A stretch of DNA of 24,084 bases from an uncultured Eubacteriales bacterium (GTDB taxonomy: Bacteria > Bacillota > Clostridia > Oscillospirales > Acutalibacteraceae). Shown here piece after piece: positions 1 to 7,067 of the stretch; the stretch's first letter is position 1, and every line of letters begins with the position of its first letter. The stretch is from assembly GCA_948815685.1 (NCBI GenBank), contig CAQJOC010000001.1, positions 14,660-38,743 on the forward strand. Direction: 5' to 3'. A model generated the notes under the pieces. The model was not told where the DNA came from, did not search any database, and worked only from the letters and a program-made list of their open reading frames with translations. The position numbers and the translations under genes were made by a program.

Positions 1-168
1 TTCGCCGTTTTGAAGACGCTCTTTAAGTACATTAGTCTGATTGGCAAGTTCCTCGTCAGACATATTCAAATATTTTTCCTCTAAATCCAAAACTTTATTA
101 CAAAGCGGCCTTATTCTTTTTATTTCGCGTTTGCTGTAATTTCCAAATAAAAATTTTAAAAAGCTCAT
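1..168 (-). CDS. secA: Preprotein translocase ATPase SecA, N-terminal fragment
   Basis: This is the first 56 codons of a gene that runs off the left edge. The translation starts MSFLKFLFGNYSKREIKRI and continues through RPLCNKVLDLEEKYLNMSD to ELANQTNVLKERLQNGE. That matches the SecA N-terminus, where a short hydrophobic/basic start is followed by a REIKRxRP segment and then a LSDEEL...KTxxFRERL helix. SecA is the cytoplasmic ATPase that pushes unfolded preproteins through SecYEG. The ATG at 166-168 has an AGGTG ribosome-binding site about eight bases upstream, which supports this start. The nucleotide-binding motifs lie outside the window, so the family call rests on the N-terminal helix only. 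Nothing in this piece looks broken. Confidence 0.85.
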   Translation of the reverse strand, partial: MSFLKFLFGNYSKREIKRIRPLCNKVLDLEEKYLNMSDEELANQTNVLKERLQNGE

Positions 169-586
169 ATTTTTACACCTCTTATTATTAAATTCTGTAT
201 TTATGGAATTTAAAATATAAACAATTATTATATAATAATAAAGGTTTATGAATTAAATATCAAGGCTTTTTAGAGATATTTAATTTTTTTATTTAAAAAT
301 TATTTATATTTTTTACTTTTTAAATCTTTTCAATATAAAATATTTTAATAGAGTATATTAATAAAACAAAATCCACAAAACAAAATAAAAAATATCCTAC
401 CGAGGTCTACGTAAACCAATTTTGATTCAATACCCCATAAAATGGTAAGAAAATCAAAAATATGATAAAACATAATTTTATAGATAACCTTTTTAGGATA
501 TAACTCGAATTTAAAATATTTAATTAGGGCTTGTCTGAAAAATAAAACAAACCATATATTTAGCTAATTCATAGATGAGCTGAAGC
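169..586. other. Intergenic region between secA and tRNA-Glu
   Basis: This stretch of 418 bases is very AT-rich and has no credible open reading frame. Its right end, 526-583, is a solo inverted-repeat end of a small mobile element, listed separately. The rest presumably carries the secA promoter, but I cannot point to one clear -35/-10 pair. Confidence 0.6.
526..583. repeat. Solo end of a TA-flanked miniature element (family A)
   Basis: The sequence GGGCTTGTCTGAAAAATAAA begins at 526 directly after a TA (524-525). It is the same terminal sequence as the left end of the full element at 20343-20598. Similarity continues through the CATATATTTAGC and ATAGATGAG blocks to about 583. No matching opposite end is visible within the next few hundred bases, so this is a truncated or solo end. 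It stops within a few bases of the encoded CCA of tRNA-Glu, so it lies directly downstream of the tRNA in the transcription direction. Confidence 0.6.
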
Positions 587-661
587 TGGTGACTCGTATG
601 GGAATCGAACCCATGTTACCGGCGTGAGAGGCCGGTGTCTTAACCGCTTGACCAACGAGCC
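587..661 (-). tRNA. tRNA-Glu (anticodon CUC), CCA encoded
   Basis: Read on the minus strand the gene starts GGCTCGTTGG and ends ACGAGTCACCA. The acceptor stem pairs GGCTCGT with ACGAGTC through seven pairs including one G-U. It is followed by discriminator A and an encoded CCA at 587-589. The anticodon stem CCGGC/GCCGG encloses the loop CTCTCAC, which puts CTC at the anticodon, so it decodes GAG as glutamate. The T-arm shows GGTTCGATTCC. A consensus promoter lies just upstream. The 3' end abuts a solo mobile-element end, as often happens at tRNA genes. Confidence 0.95.
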
Positions 662-673
662 TTAAACAAGTTT

Positions 674-702
674 ATTGTAGATTAAAAATATATTTATGTC
701 AA
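674..702 (-). promoter_or_regulatory. Sigma-A promoter of tRNA-Glu
   Basis: On the minus strand TTGACA (697-702) and TACAAT (674-679) are separated by 17 bases. The -10 box ends about a dozen bases before the mature tRNA 5' end at 661. This is an almost perfect vegetative promoter in the expected place. Confidence 0.8.
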
Positions 703-858
703 GATAAATTTTTAGTTCCACATTTTTCAAATCAGTTTACTATAATTGGTTTAAACTGTTTTAGTTCTAAACATAAATTCAGTGGGAACTCTTTTGCTTT
801 TTTGAAATTTATGCTAAACTTATTAAAATGTAACATCTTGAATAAGGCAGTGATTTTA

Positions 859-1821
859 TTGGCTACAAATTTTGCAGTCTCACTTTCAAGTATAATCAGG
901 GAACTTGACCTAAATGAAATTTTTATGCCATGCGACCCTGATAGTGTACTCGTCAAATCGGTTGAAATTAACCGCATGGGACTTGAACTAATCGGGACAC
1001 TGGATGATTTTGATTGTAACAGAATACTAATTATGGGTCAGAGTGAAAAAATTTTTCTTTCCACGCTTACATCCAATGAAATTTACAAATCCATTGAAAT
1101 GATTTTATGCCTTAGACCACCTGCCTTACTTATAACAAGGGGAATAAAACCTTTGACGGAAATACTGGATATTGCCAAAAAATATTCTATCCCGATAGTT
1201 ATATCGCAAGAAGTAACCTCTGATGTTATATCTAATTTAGTCGCCTTTTTGAATACACATTTAGCCCCGATGATTACTCGTTCCGGAGGTCTGATGAATG
1301 TACATGGTGAAGGAATATTGATGATTGGTGAAAGTGGAGTTGGAAAAAGTGAAACGGCTATTGAACTTCTAAATCGTGGTCACAAGCTTATTGCAGACGA
1401 TGCAGTGGAAATCAGAAGAATGTCAAAAAATACTCTTGTAGGTTCTGCTCCGGATAATATCCGTCATTTTATAGAAGTAAGAGGAGTGGGAATAATAAAT
1501 GCAAGAAGAATTTTTGGAATAGGAGCCGTTAAGATTTCGGAAAATATTGACATGGTAATAAATTTAGAAGCGTGGAAAGATAATAAAACATATGATCGTA
1601 TGGGGTCCGATACTTATACCGAAATTTTAAACGTAAAAATTCCGTTTATCACAATTCCGGTAAGAACCGGACGAAATCTTGCAGTTATAATAGAAATTGC
1701 AGCAATGAATAATCGTCAGAAAAAAATGGGGTATAATGCCGCAAGAGAATTATTCATAAATTTAGGTATGGAATATCCTAAAGTTGAACCTGAGATGGAA
1801 AAGTGTATTTGGGATGTTTAG
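859..1821 (+). CDS. hprK: HPr kinase/phosphorylase
   Basis: HprK phosphorylates HPr of the sugar phosphotransferase system at its regulatory serine and also removes that phosphate, so it controls carbon catabolite repression in Firmicutes. The P-loop GESGVGKS is at about residues 157-164 and is followed by ETAIELLNRGHKLIADDAVEI, where the Asp pair binds metal. The family signature EVRGVGIINARRIFG starts near residue 206. I chose the TTG at 859 because the product then begins MATNFAVSLSSIIRELDL like other family members, gives the usual length (320 residues), and has AAGG eleven bases upstream. Reading frame remains open upstream: TTG at 802 and ATG at 811 are possible starts but have no ribosome-binding site. 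The next gene follows after 50 bases in the same direction, as in many clostridial hprK-PHP-murB clusters. Confidence 0.93.
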   Translation: MATNFAVSLSSIIRELDLNEIFMPCDPDSVLVKSVEINRMGLELIGTLDDFDCNRILIMGQSEKIFLSTLTSNEIYKSIEMILCLRPPALLITRGIKPLTEILDIAKKYSIPIVISQEVTSDVISNLVAFLNTHLAPMITRSGGLMNVHGEGILMIGESGVGKSETAIELLNRGHKLIADDAVEIRRMSKNTLVGSAPDNIRHFIEVRGVGIINARRIFGIGAVKISENIDMVINLEAWKDNKTYDRMGSDTYTEILNVKIPFITIPVRTGRNLAVIIEIAAMNNRQKKMGYNAARELFINLGMEYPKVEPEMEKCIWDV

Positions 1822-1871
1822 AGTTTATTTGCGTATTTTAGAAGAAAATATAGTTTATGAGGTGTGATAAA

Positions 1872-2597
1872 ATGAAAATAATTGCAGATACCCATTGCCA
1901 CACAATAGCTTCCACGCATGCATACAGTACAATAATGGAAAATATTCATGAAGCAAAAAAACAAGGTCTTTATGCATTAGCTGTAACAGACCATTCTGAA
2001 AATACGCCGGGTTCCCCCGGGACTTGGTATTTTGATAATTTAAAGACTCTCCCACGAGAAGTAGAAGGAATAAAAATTCTTAGGGGAGTTGAGGCGAATG
2101 TTTTAGATGCAAAAGGCGGGATTGATATCCCAAAAGATATAAATGTTCCGTTTGACTGGGTAATTGCCTCCATACATGACGTTACGTATTCAGGTAAACA
2201 TGGTATAGAAGAATGTACACAGACATGGCTGAATATAAGTAAAAATCCATACGTAAATGTTATAGGACATAGCGGACTGGCTTCATTTGTTTACGATTAT
2301 GAAAAAGTTATACCGGAATTCGGCAGAAACGGGAAATTAGTTGAGATAAACAACAGTTCATTTTATGTAAGAAAAGGGTCTGAAAAAAATTGTAAAAAAA
2401 TTGCGGAAATCTGTAAAAAGTATGAAGTAAGTATAGTGGTAAACTCTGATTCGCATTTTTGTACACAAGTAGGGAAATTTGATAAAGCACTAGAGCTTTT
2501 GAATGAAGTAAATTTTCCGGAAAATTTAATAATAAATGCTGATGAAAAAAGATTTGAGAAATATTTAAGAGAATATACAAAATTTTTTACAATTTAA
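1872..2597 (+). CDS. PHP-domain phosphoesterase (YcdX-like)
   Basis: This 241-residue protein is a single PHP (polymerase and histidinol phosphatase) domain, a metal-dependent phosphoesterase barrel. The metal-binding motifs occur in order: DTHCHT near residue 6, TDHS near 39, GVEAN near 72, SIHD near 99, GHSG near 130, and NSDSHF near 195. This pattern matches the YcdX branch, whose members bind three metals. The physiological substrate is not known from sequence. The ATG at 1872 is chosen because GAGGTG (1859-1864) lies seven bases upstream; an earlier in-frame ATG at 1857 would overlap that site. It sits between hprK and murB, only four bases before the latter's first ATG, so the three are probably co-transcribed. 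Confidence 0.88.
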   Translation: MKIIADTHCHTIASTHAYSTIMENIHEAKKQGLYALAVTDHSENTPGSPGTWYFDNLKTLPREVEGIKILRGVEANVLDAKGGIDIPKDINVPFDWVIASIHDVTYSGKHGIEECTQTWLNISKNPYVNVIGHSGLASFVYDYEKVIPEFGRNGKLVEINNSSFYVRKGSEKNCKKIAEICKKYEVSIVVNSDSHFCTQVGKFDKALELLNEVNFPENLIINADEKRFEKYLREYTKFFTI

Positions 2598-2601
2598 AAT
2601 T

Positions 2602-3543
2602 ATGGCGGTGTTTAGAAATTTGCTTAAATACGATAAACTGTGTGAAGATTTTTCAAAACAAGGATGTAAAATCCTAAAAGATGAGCCTTTATCTAAATAT
2701 ACAACTTTTAAGATTGGAGGTCCCGCTGATTTATTTATCGAAGTTAATAAAACTTCTCAACTTTATGGTATAATTAAGCTTATTAAAGATAATGACATTG
2801 ATTTTTTTATAATAGGAAACGGTTCTAATCTTCTTGTTTCGGATAAAGGGTTTCGTGGCGTTGTAATAAAGCTTTCAGGAGATTTTAATCAAATCAAACT
2901 TTTACCCGATAATAAAATTTCGTGTGGATGTGGGGCATCATTGGCACAAGCTTGTATGTTTGCACTTAAAAATAATTTGTCCGGACTGGAATTTGCGTGG
3001 GGAATACCGGGGTCTTGCGGCGGAGCAATTTATATGAATGCAGGAGCATATAATAATGATATCTCAAATTTAGTTAAATCCAGTAGTTTTATGACACCGG
3101 AAGGCGAAATAAACACGGTATTCCATAAATCTTCTGATTTTTCATATAGAAAAAGCTTTTACACGGATACAAATTATATTGCTTTATCTATGGTTTTACA
3201 GCTTAAATTAGGGAATAAAAAAGATATACAAGATAAAATGCATACAAATATAACAAACCGAAAATTGAAGCAACCATTGGATTTTCCAAATTGCGGAAGC
3301 GTATTTAAGCGACCGGGGAACGGTTATTACGCAGGTGCCTTAATAGAAAAGTGTGGGCTAAAAGGAAAATCTTTCGGAGGTGCTATGGTAAGTCCCAAAC
3401 ATGCGGGATTTATTATAAATACAGGGAATGCCACTTGTTCCGATGTTGTAAATTTAATACATTATATTAAAAAAAGTGTAAATGAAAAATTTGGGATTTT
3501 ACTTGAATGTGAAGTTAAAGCTCTTGGAAAAGTTAACTTATGA
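2602..3543 (+). CDS. murB: UDP-N-acetylenolpyruvoylglucosamine reductase MurB
   Basis: MurB is the FAD-dependent cytoplasmic enzyme that reduces UDP-GlcNAc-enolpyruvate to UDP-MurNAc in peptidoglycan precursor synthesis. The FAD-binding part shows TTFKIGGPADLF (residues 34-45), GNGSNLLVSD (72-81) and the GIPGSCGGAIYMNAGAY stretch (134-150). The catalytic half shows SYRKS (181-185), the proton-donor serine in GSVFKRP (232-238), and LLECEVKALG near the C-terminus carrying the conserved Glu. The length of 313 is normal. The start is uncertain: ATG 2602 has no good ribosome-binding site, while TTG 2620 sits nine bases after GGCGGTG and would give a 307-residue protein. The stop codon overlaps the convergent spoVAD stop by six bases. 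Confidence 0.93.
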   Translation: MAVFRNLLKYDKLCEDFSKQGCKILKDEPLSKYTTFKIGGPADLFIEVNKTSQLYGIIKLIKDNDIDFFIIGNGSNLLVSDKGFRGVVIKLSGDFNQIKLLPDNKISCGCGASLAQACMFALKNNLSGLEFAWGIPGSCGGAIYMNAGAYNNDISNLVKSSSFMTPEGEINTVFHKSSDFSYRKSFYTDTNYIALSMVLQLKLGNKKDIQDKMHTNITNRKLKQPLDFPNCGSVFKRPGNGYYAGALIEKCGLKGKSFGGAMVSPKHAGFIINTGNATCSDVVNLIHYIKKSVNEKFGILLECEVKALGKVNL

Positions 3544-4551
3544 GAACTCTCTTATATTTATAAGATGAGCTATCCCAGGAATGCTTTCTCCTTGCTGTGC
3601 CGATGTCAGGGACATTAATGCTCCGGTTGCAACAAATAGAATATTTCTGAGTTCTTTATTTTTTAATTTTTTCAATATAACGGAACAAAGTATTGAAGCA
3701 GAACACCCACATCCTGACCCACCTGCATGTACATCCTGATTATTTCTGTCATAAATCATTAATCCGCAGTCATCATGATTCCCGGAAATATCAATCCCAT
3801 CTTTTTGAAGAAGTTCTAAAAGTAGCTTTTTCCCTATTTCACCTAAATCTCCTGTAAGTATTAAATCATAATCTGCCGGAGACGTTGATGTATCCTCAAA
3901 AAAATCTTTAAGAGTTCTCGCTGCTGCCGGAGCCATGGCTGCCCCCATATTAGCTTGGTCTTTAATTCCTAAATCCGTTATTCTGCCTATGGTGACGTGT
4001 TAAACATGGGATTTTCCATTTTCACTGCTAAGTATCAAAGATCCGGATGCAGTTGCCGTCCATTGAGCTGAAGGGGACCTTTGCCCACCATAATCAAGAG
4101 GAAATCGAAATTGCCTTTCAGCAGAACAAAAATGTGAGGATGTAACAGCGATACATCTTTGTGCGGCTCCCGAATCTACCATTATTGCAGCCATAGCAAG
4201 TGTCTGTGCCATAGTAGAGCACGCACCATATTGCCCTAAAAATGGAATTCCTAAGTCCATTAATCCAAATGTTGAAGAAATGCATTGATTTAATAAGTCT
4301 CCGGCAAAAATATAATTAATTTGACTTGAATCTAAATTAGCTTTTTTCAATACGCCTTGTACGGCTTCGAGTTGCAGTTGTGCTTCAGCTTTTTCCCATG
4401 ACGATTGTCCAAGATAGCTGTCTTCAAAAATTTTATCAAAATGCTTTCCTATTGGTCCGTCACCTTCTTTTTTCCCCACTACGGAACAAAATTCTTCTAT
4501 ATTTGTTTTTTTCGTCATTTTCAATGTATATCTTCCGATTTTTTTAGGCAT
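3538..4551 (-). pseudogene. spoVAD: SpoVAD (stage V sporulation protein AD), interrupted by in-frame TAA
   Basis: SpoVAD is a thiolase-fold protein that binds dipicolinic acid and helps move it into the forespore core. Codons 1-183 (4551-4003) cover GDLLNQC, the conserved GACSTMAQ and the SSHFCSAERQFRFPLDYGGQ region. Codon 184 (4002-4000) is TAA. The same frame then continues without shift for 153 codons: HVTIGRITDLGIKD, GAAMAPAAA, LTGDLGEIG, HAGGSGCGCSA to a TAA at 3538. Overall length, 337 codons, equals the normal family length, so nothing but one codon is wrong. GGAGG lies seven bases before the ATG. The gene is alone here, without the usual spoVAC or spoVAE neighbours, so it may be a dispensable paralogue. 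Alternatives are a sequencing error or readthrough. Confidence 0.85.
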
Positions 4552-4847
4552 AACTGTCCTCCAAAATTATAATTTATTATATTATTTCCTATAATCTAAA
4601 ATAAAATGCATATATAATGTAAAAAATAATGCATAAATTTCCTCTAATAATAAGACACAATCTGCTCAAAATATAATTGGAGGGTTTGAAAAGATAATAA
4701 GTGAATAACAATAAAAGATATAAATAAAAATATAAAGATAAAAAGATAAAAATAAAAAATTTGATTTTCTAACCTTCCATATCTAAAGGAAGTCATAGGT
4801 CAAGATGAATTCCTAAAACTCAAAATTTATAAGGAGTGTGAAAAATT

Positions 4848-5042
4848 ATGGCAAACAAAAGTAAAGCTTCAATACCTGAAGCAAAGGAAGCTCTCAATAA
4901 GTTTAAAATGGAAGCAGCCAATGAGGTTGGTGTAAACTTAAAGAACGGCTATAATGGTCATTTAACAGCCAGAGAAGCAGGTGCTGTTGGTGGACAGATG
5001 GTCAAAAAAATGATTCAACAATATGAAAAGAACATGAAATAA
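4848..5042 (+). CDS. Alpha/beta-type small acid-soluble spore protein
   Basis: The 64-residue product has the layout of alpha/beta-type SASPs, which coat spore DNA, push it towards an A-like form and protect it from UV and hydrolysis. The first helix region KEALNKFKMEAANEVGV contains the usual position of the germination-protease site, although the canonical TEFASE is not preserved. The second conserved block is LTAREAGAVGGQMVKKMI, close to the family's LTSRxxGxVGGxMVKxMI. AAGGAG lies about ten bases before the ATG. Expression in the forespore under sigma-G is expected for the family; a TGAATA box at 4702 is suggestive but I see no matching -10. A strong terminator follows. The gene sits between spoVAD and an IS200 relic. 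Confidence 0.93.
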   Translation: MANKSKASIPEAKEALNKFKMEAANEVGVNLKNGYNGHLTAREAGAVGGQMVKKMIQQYEKNMK

Positions 5043-5078
5043 TTAAATCCCACAAGTGAATTAGCTTTAAGTGGTAAA

Positions 5079-5116
5079 CAAAAAGTAGGCATGCAAAAAA
5101 GTATGTCTACTTTTTG
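5079..5116 (+). terminator. Rho-independent terminator of the SASP gene
   Basis: CAAAAAGTAGGCATGC (5079-5094) pairs over 16 positions, with two G-U wobbles, with GTATGTCTACTTTTTG (5101-5116) around a loop of six A. The descending arm ends in a run of T. It lies 37 bases after the SASP stop codon. Because both arms carry A/T tracts it could also stop transcription from the other side. Confidence 0.85.
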
Positions 5117-5125
5117 TATGATGAA

Positions 5126-5810
5126 AACCACGCGATAGTAGCGTGGTTCTATAAAGCTTAAGCGATGAAAAAAACCTAAAGTGCTAAACTGAGAATAAGC
5201 TGGCAGCTTATAGAAATAGCAAATTAGGAGGAATTAAGATGCAAGAGCAAAATAACCCTATGAACAGTTTAGCACATACAAAGTGGAATTGTAAATATCA
5301 TATAGTGTTTACCCCCAAAAATATAGGAGGAAAGTGTTTTATGAAGAAAAAAGGGCAGATATAAGAGAAATAACAAGAACACTATGTCAGTGGAAAGGAG
5401 TAGAGATAATAGAGGGGGAGATATGTCCGGATCATATACATTTATTGTTGAGTATACCACCTAAAATGAGTATATCAGGTTTTATGGGATATTTGAAAGG
5501 AAAAAGTAGTCTAATGATATTTCAGAGATACGGAAATATGAAATTTGCATATAGGAATCGAGAATTTTGGTGCAAAGGATATTACGTAGATACAGCAGGG
5601 AAAAATACAAAGATGATAAGAGAGTACATAAAGAATCAACTAAAACAAGATAAAGAAAGCGATCAGTTAAGTTTTTATGATCCAAGAGACCCTTTTAAGG
5701 GTAGCAAGTAACAGATGCATGGCTGCCAGGCCAATAAAAGAGCCACTTGTGGCTTGCCGGTAGTATTAGGGCTTTGCCCGAAAATGAAATACCACCCGCT
5801 ATGCGGGTGG
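5126..5810 (+). mobile_element. IS200/IS605-type insertion sequence, decayed
   Basis: The element consists of a single transposase gene with a frameshift, flanked by non-coding hairpins. On the left are AACCACGC/GCGTGGTT (5126-5148) and the near-palindrome ATAAGCTG-g-CAGCTTAT (5195-5211). On the right are AGCCAC/GTGGCT (5741-5754), GGGC/GCCC (5769-5779) and CCACCCGC/GCGGGTGG (5792-5810). IS200-family elements have subterminal palindromes instead of terminal inverted repeats, move as single strands and leave no target duplication. The exact ends therefore cannot be fixed from sequence alone, and the limits given are the outermost matched hairpins. Confidence 0.7.
5239..5711 (+). pseudogene. 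tnpA: IS200-type transposase TnpA (Y1 family), frameshifted
   Basis: The gene begins at ATG 5239 behind AGGAGG, encoding NSLAHTKWNCKYHIVFTPK, the classic TnpA N-terminus. After that lysine the frame is lost at CCCCCAAAAATAT (about 5312-5324) and hits TAA at 5362. The rest of the protein continues in another frame to 5711, starting KYRRKVFYEEKRADIRE. It contains the HUH metal motif in CPDHIHLLLSIPPK, the FMGYLKGKSSLMIF segment, FWCKGYYVDT, and the nucleophile Tyr in REYIKNQL. The shift equals +2 or -1 base in the C5A5 run. Such an enzyme nicks and joins single-stranded ends. Unless ribosomes slip back one base on the A run, no intact transposase is made. A downstream GTG at 5334 with GGAGGAAA could give only the C-terminal part. 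Confidence 0.85.
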
Positions 5811-6079
5811 ATCTTTATTGAAGCTTAAGCGAAAATAAACCCCCAGTTTTACTGGGGGAATAAAAATGCTTTAGCTTCAAGCATCGAGCGTAGCGAGATA
5901 TTAACTTTCAAATTTAAATTATAGGACAATATAGCGTTAAAAGATAAATTGTCCGTTTACGGACAGTAGGGCAAATTATGCAAAAGAAAGAATATTCAGT
6001 ACCTCTCGAGAGGTCGCTAGTATTATGCCCTTTTAGGGCTGGTGCATACTACCAGTTTCACTGGTGGTTTTGATTTTTA
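5792..6079. repeat. Cluster of short hairpins downstream of the IS200 relic
   Basis: Within 290 bases there are at least six perfect or near-perfect stems, most with a 2-4 base loop: CCACCCGC/GCGGGTGG (5792-5810), CCCCCAGT/ACTGGGGG (5840-5858), TGTCCGT/ACGGACA (5950-5965), the palindrome ACCTCTCGAGAGGT (6001-6014), GCCCT/AGGGC (6027-6039) and ACTACCAGT/ACTGGTGGT (6048-6068). The last is followed by TTTTGATTTTT and could terminate transcription. There is no open reading frame. This resembles palindrome-associated non-autonomous derivatives of IS200/IS605 elements, but could equally be a structured RNA. The left side of the transposase carries related hairpins. Confidence 0.6.
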
Positions 6080-6110
6080 TATACATTCTCACTAAAAAGA
6101 TTTTTCATAA

Positions 6111-6662
6111 TTATATGCTTTTGAGTGCTTCAGGATAAAGTTTCAGCAAAATGTTGGTATAATTTTTACTCATTTTATGCATTATATTTGTTGACTCTTG
6201 TCTTACCTTATTTATATCATCTCCGAAACGTCGGAGTTCCCTGCAAAATAGGCGAATCAAATATGCTTCTTCGTCTTTTTGTAGATTAAATCCTAATATT
6301 TCAGGTAACCCTTTATCAAAAATACGTTTTACCCACATAGATTTTATATCCTTAATACTTTTTTGTTCAAAAACTTCTTTTGATTCATTTACTAAAGACC
6401 TAATCTGATTCATTTTAGTTGGTTTTAAATAGGTATTTTTAAATTTTACTCTTGGAACATTTGTATCAGGTTTATTTAGATTTTGAGTTTTGTCCTTATT
6501 AGAAGAATCTTGATTTAAGTTATATGCAGACTTATCATTGACTTTTTCGTTTTGTTTATTGTGAGAAATTTTCTTAGCTATAAATATTCCGGCTACACTT
6601 AATCCTGCAACGCTAATTGCACTAAGAACAGCAGTGATAATAGTCTGAACTTTATTTAACAA
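6111..6662 (-). CDS. Uncharacterised membrane-anchored protein, 183 residues
   Basis: I do not recognise this protein. From the chosen start it has one hydrophobic helix (residues about 7-29, TIITAVLSAISVAGLSVAGI). A polar linker rich in Asn, Lys, Gln and Ser follows (about 31-68), then a folded, charged helical region of about 110 residues including EEAYLIRLFCRELRRFGDDI. Positive residues after the membrane segment suggest that the C-terminal part faces the cytoplasm. The TTG at 6662 is preferred because AAAGGAG lies eight bases upstream; an in-frame TTG at 6704 would add 14 residues but lacks a ribosome-binding site. A perfect consensus promoter about 110 bases upstream supports a real gene. 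The layout resembles that of the protein at 8433-9191. Confidence 0.7.
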   Translation of the reverse strand: MLNKVQTIITAVLSAISVAGLSVAGIFIAKKISHNKQNEKVNDKSAYNLNQDSSNKDKTQNLNKPDTNVPRVKFKNTYLKPTKMNQIRSLVNESKEVFEQKSIKDIKSMWVKRIFDKGLPEILGFNLQKDEEAYLIRLFCRELRRFGDDINKVRQESTNIMHKMSKNYTNILLKLYPEALKSI

Positions 6663-6776
6663 TTTGTATGCTCCTTTAATAAATTTTTCTACAATATTTG
6701 TCAAAGGAATTAACGTATTATATTTTATATGGTTGTTTACAAATTTCCACGTTAATCTTCTAATTACAACCTTTTT

Positions 6777-6805
6777 ATTATAACATATTTATAACAATTT
6801 GTCAA
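6777..6805 (-). promoter_or_regulatory. Consensus sigma-A promoter for the 183-residue protein
   Basis: On the minus strand TTGACA (6800-6805) and TATAAT (6777-6782) are exactly 17 bases apart, which is a perfect match to the vegetative consensus. Transcription would begin near 6770, leaving a leader of about 108 bases before the TTG start at 6662. Confidence 0.75.
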
Positions 6806-6992
6806 TTTATTATTAAAAACTTCTTTGAAAAAATATTGCAATAATTAAAAAAGGCGAAATTTTTCTTAAATTTACATTTTTTCGAATTGTTTTTCTATAA
6901 ATTCTTTTTTAGGGCCTTAACTTAATTGTCTAAAATATATCAATATTTAACCAAATATATAAAAATTTTATATATTTATAGGAATATATAGA

Positions 6993-7033
6993 TAAAAATG
7001 TGAAAAACTAATCATGTTCACCTAAAAATGTGA
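6993..7033 (+). promoter_or_regulatory. Direct repeats upstream of spoVT (possible operator)
   Basis: The 11-mer TAAAAATGTGA occurs at 6993-7003 and again at 7023-7033, 30 bases apart or about three helical turns, just before the spoVT ribosome-binding site. The spacing suggests a protein site, possibly for SpoVT itself, but in such AT-rich DNA chance cannot be excluded. Confidence 0.35.
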
Positions 7034-7067
7034 CATAAATTACTAAACAACAATAAGGAGGTAAAAT

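Noticed and set aside
4000..4551. Treating the two spoVAD halves as two separate genes or as a frameshift
   Set aside because: The second half is in the same frame as the first and has no own ribosome-binding site. The only interruption is one stop codon, so a single interrupted gene explains the data better.
5079..5882. CRISPR array
   Set aside because: The hairpins near the IS200 relic differ in sequence and spacing. There are no identical repeats of 25-35 bases separated by similar-size spacers.
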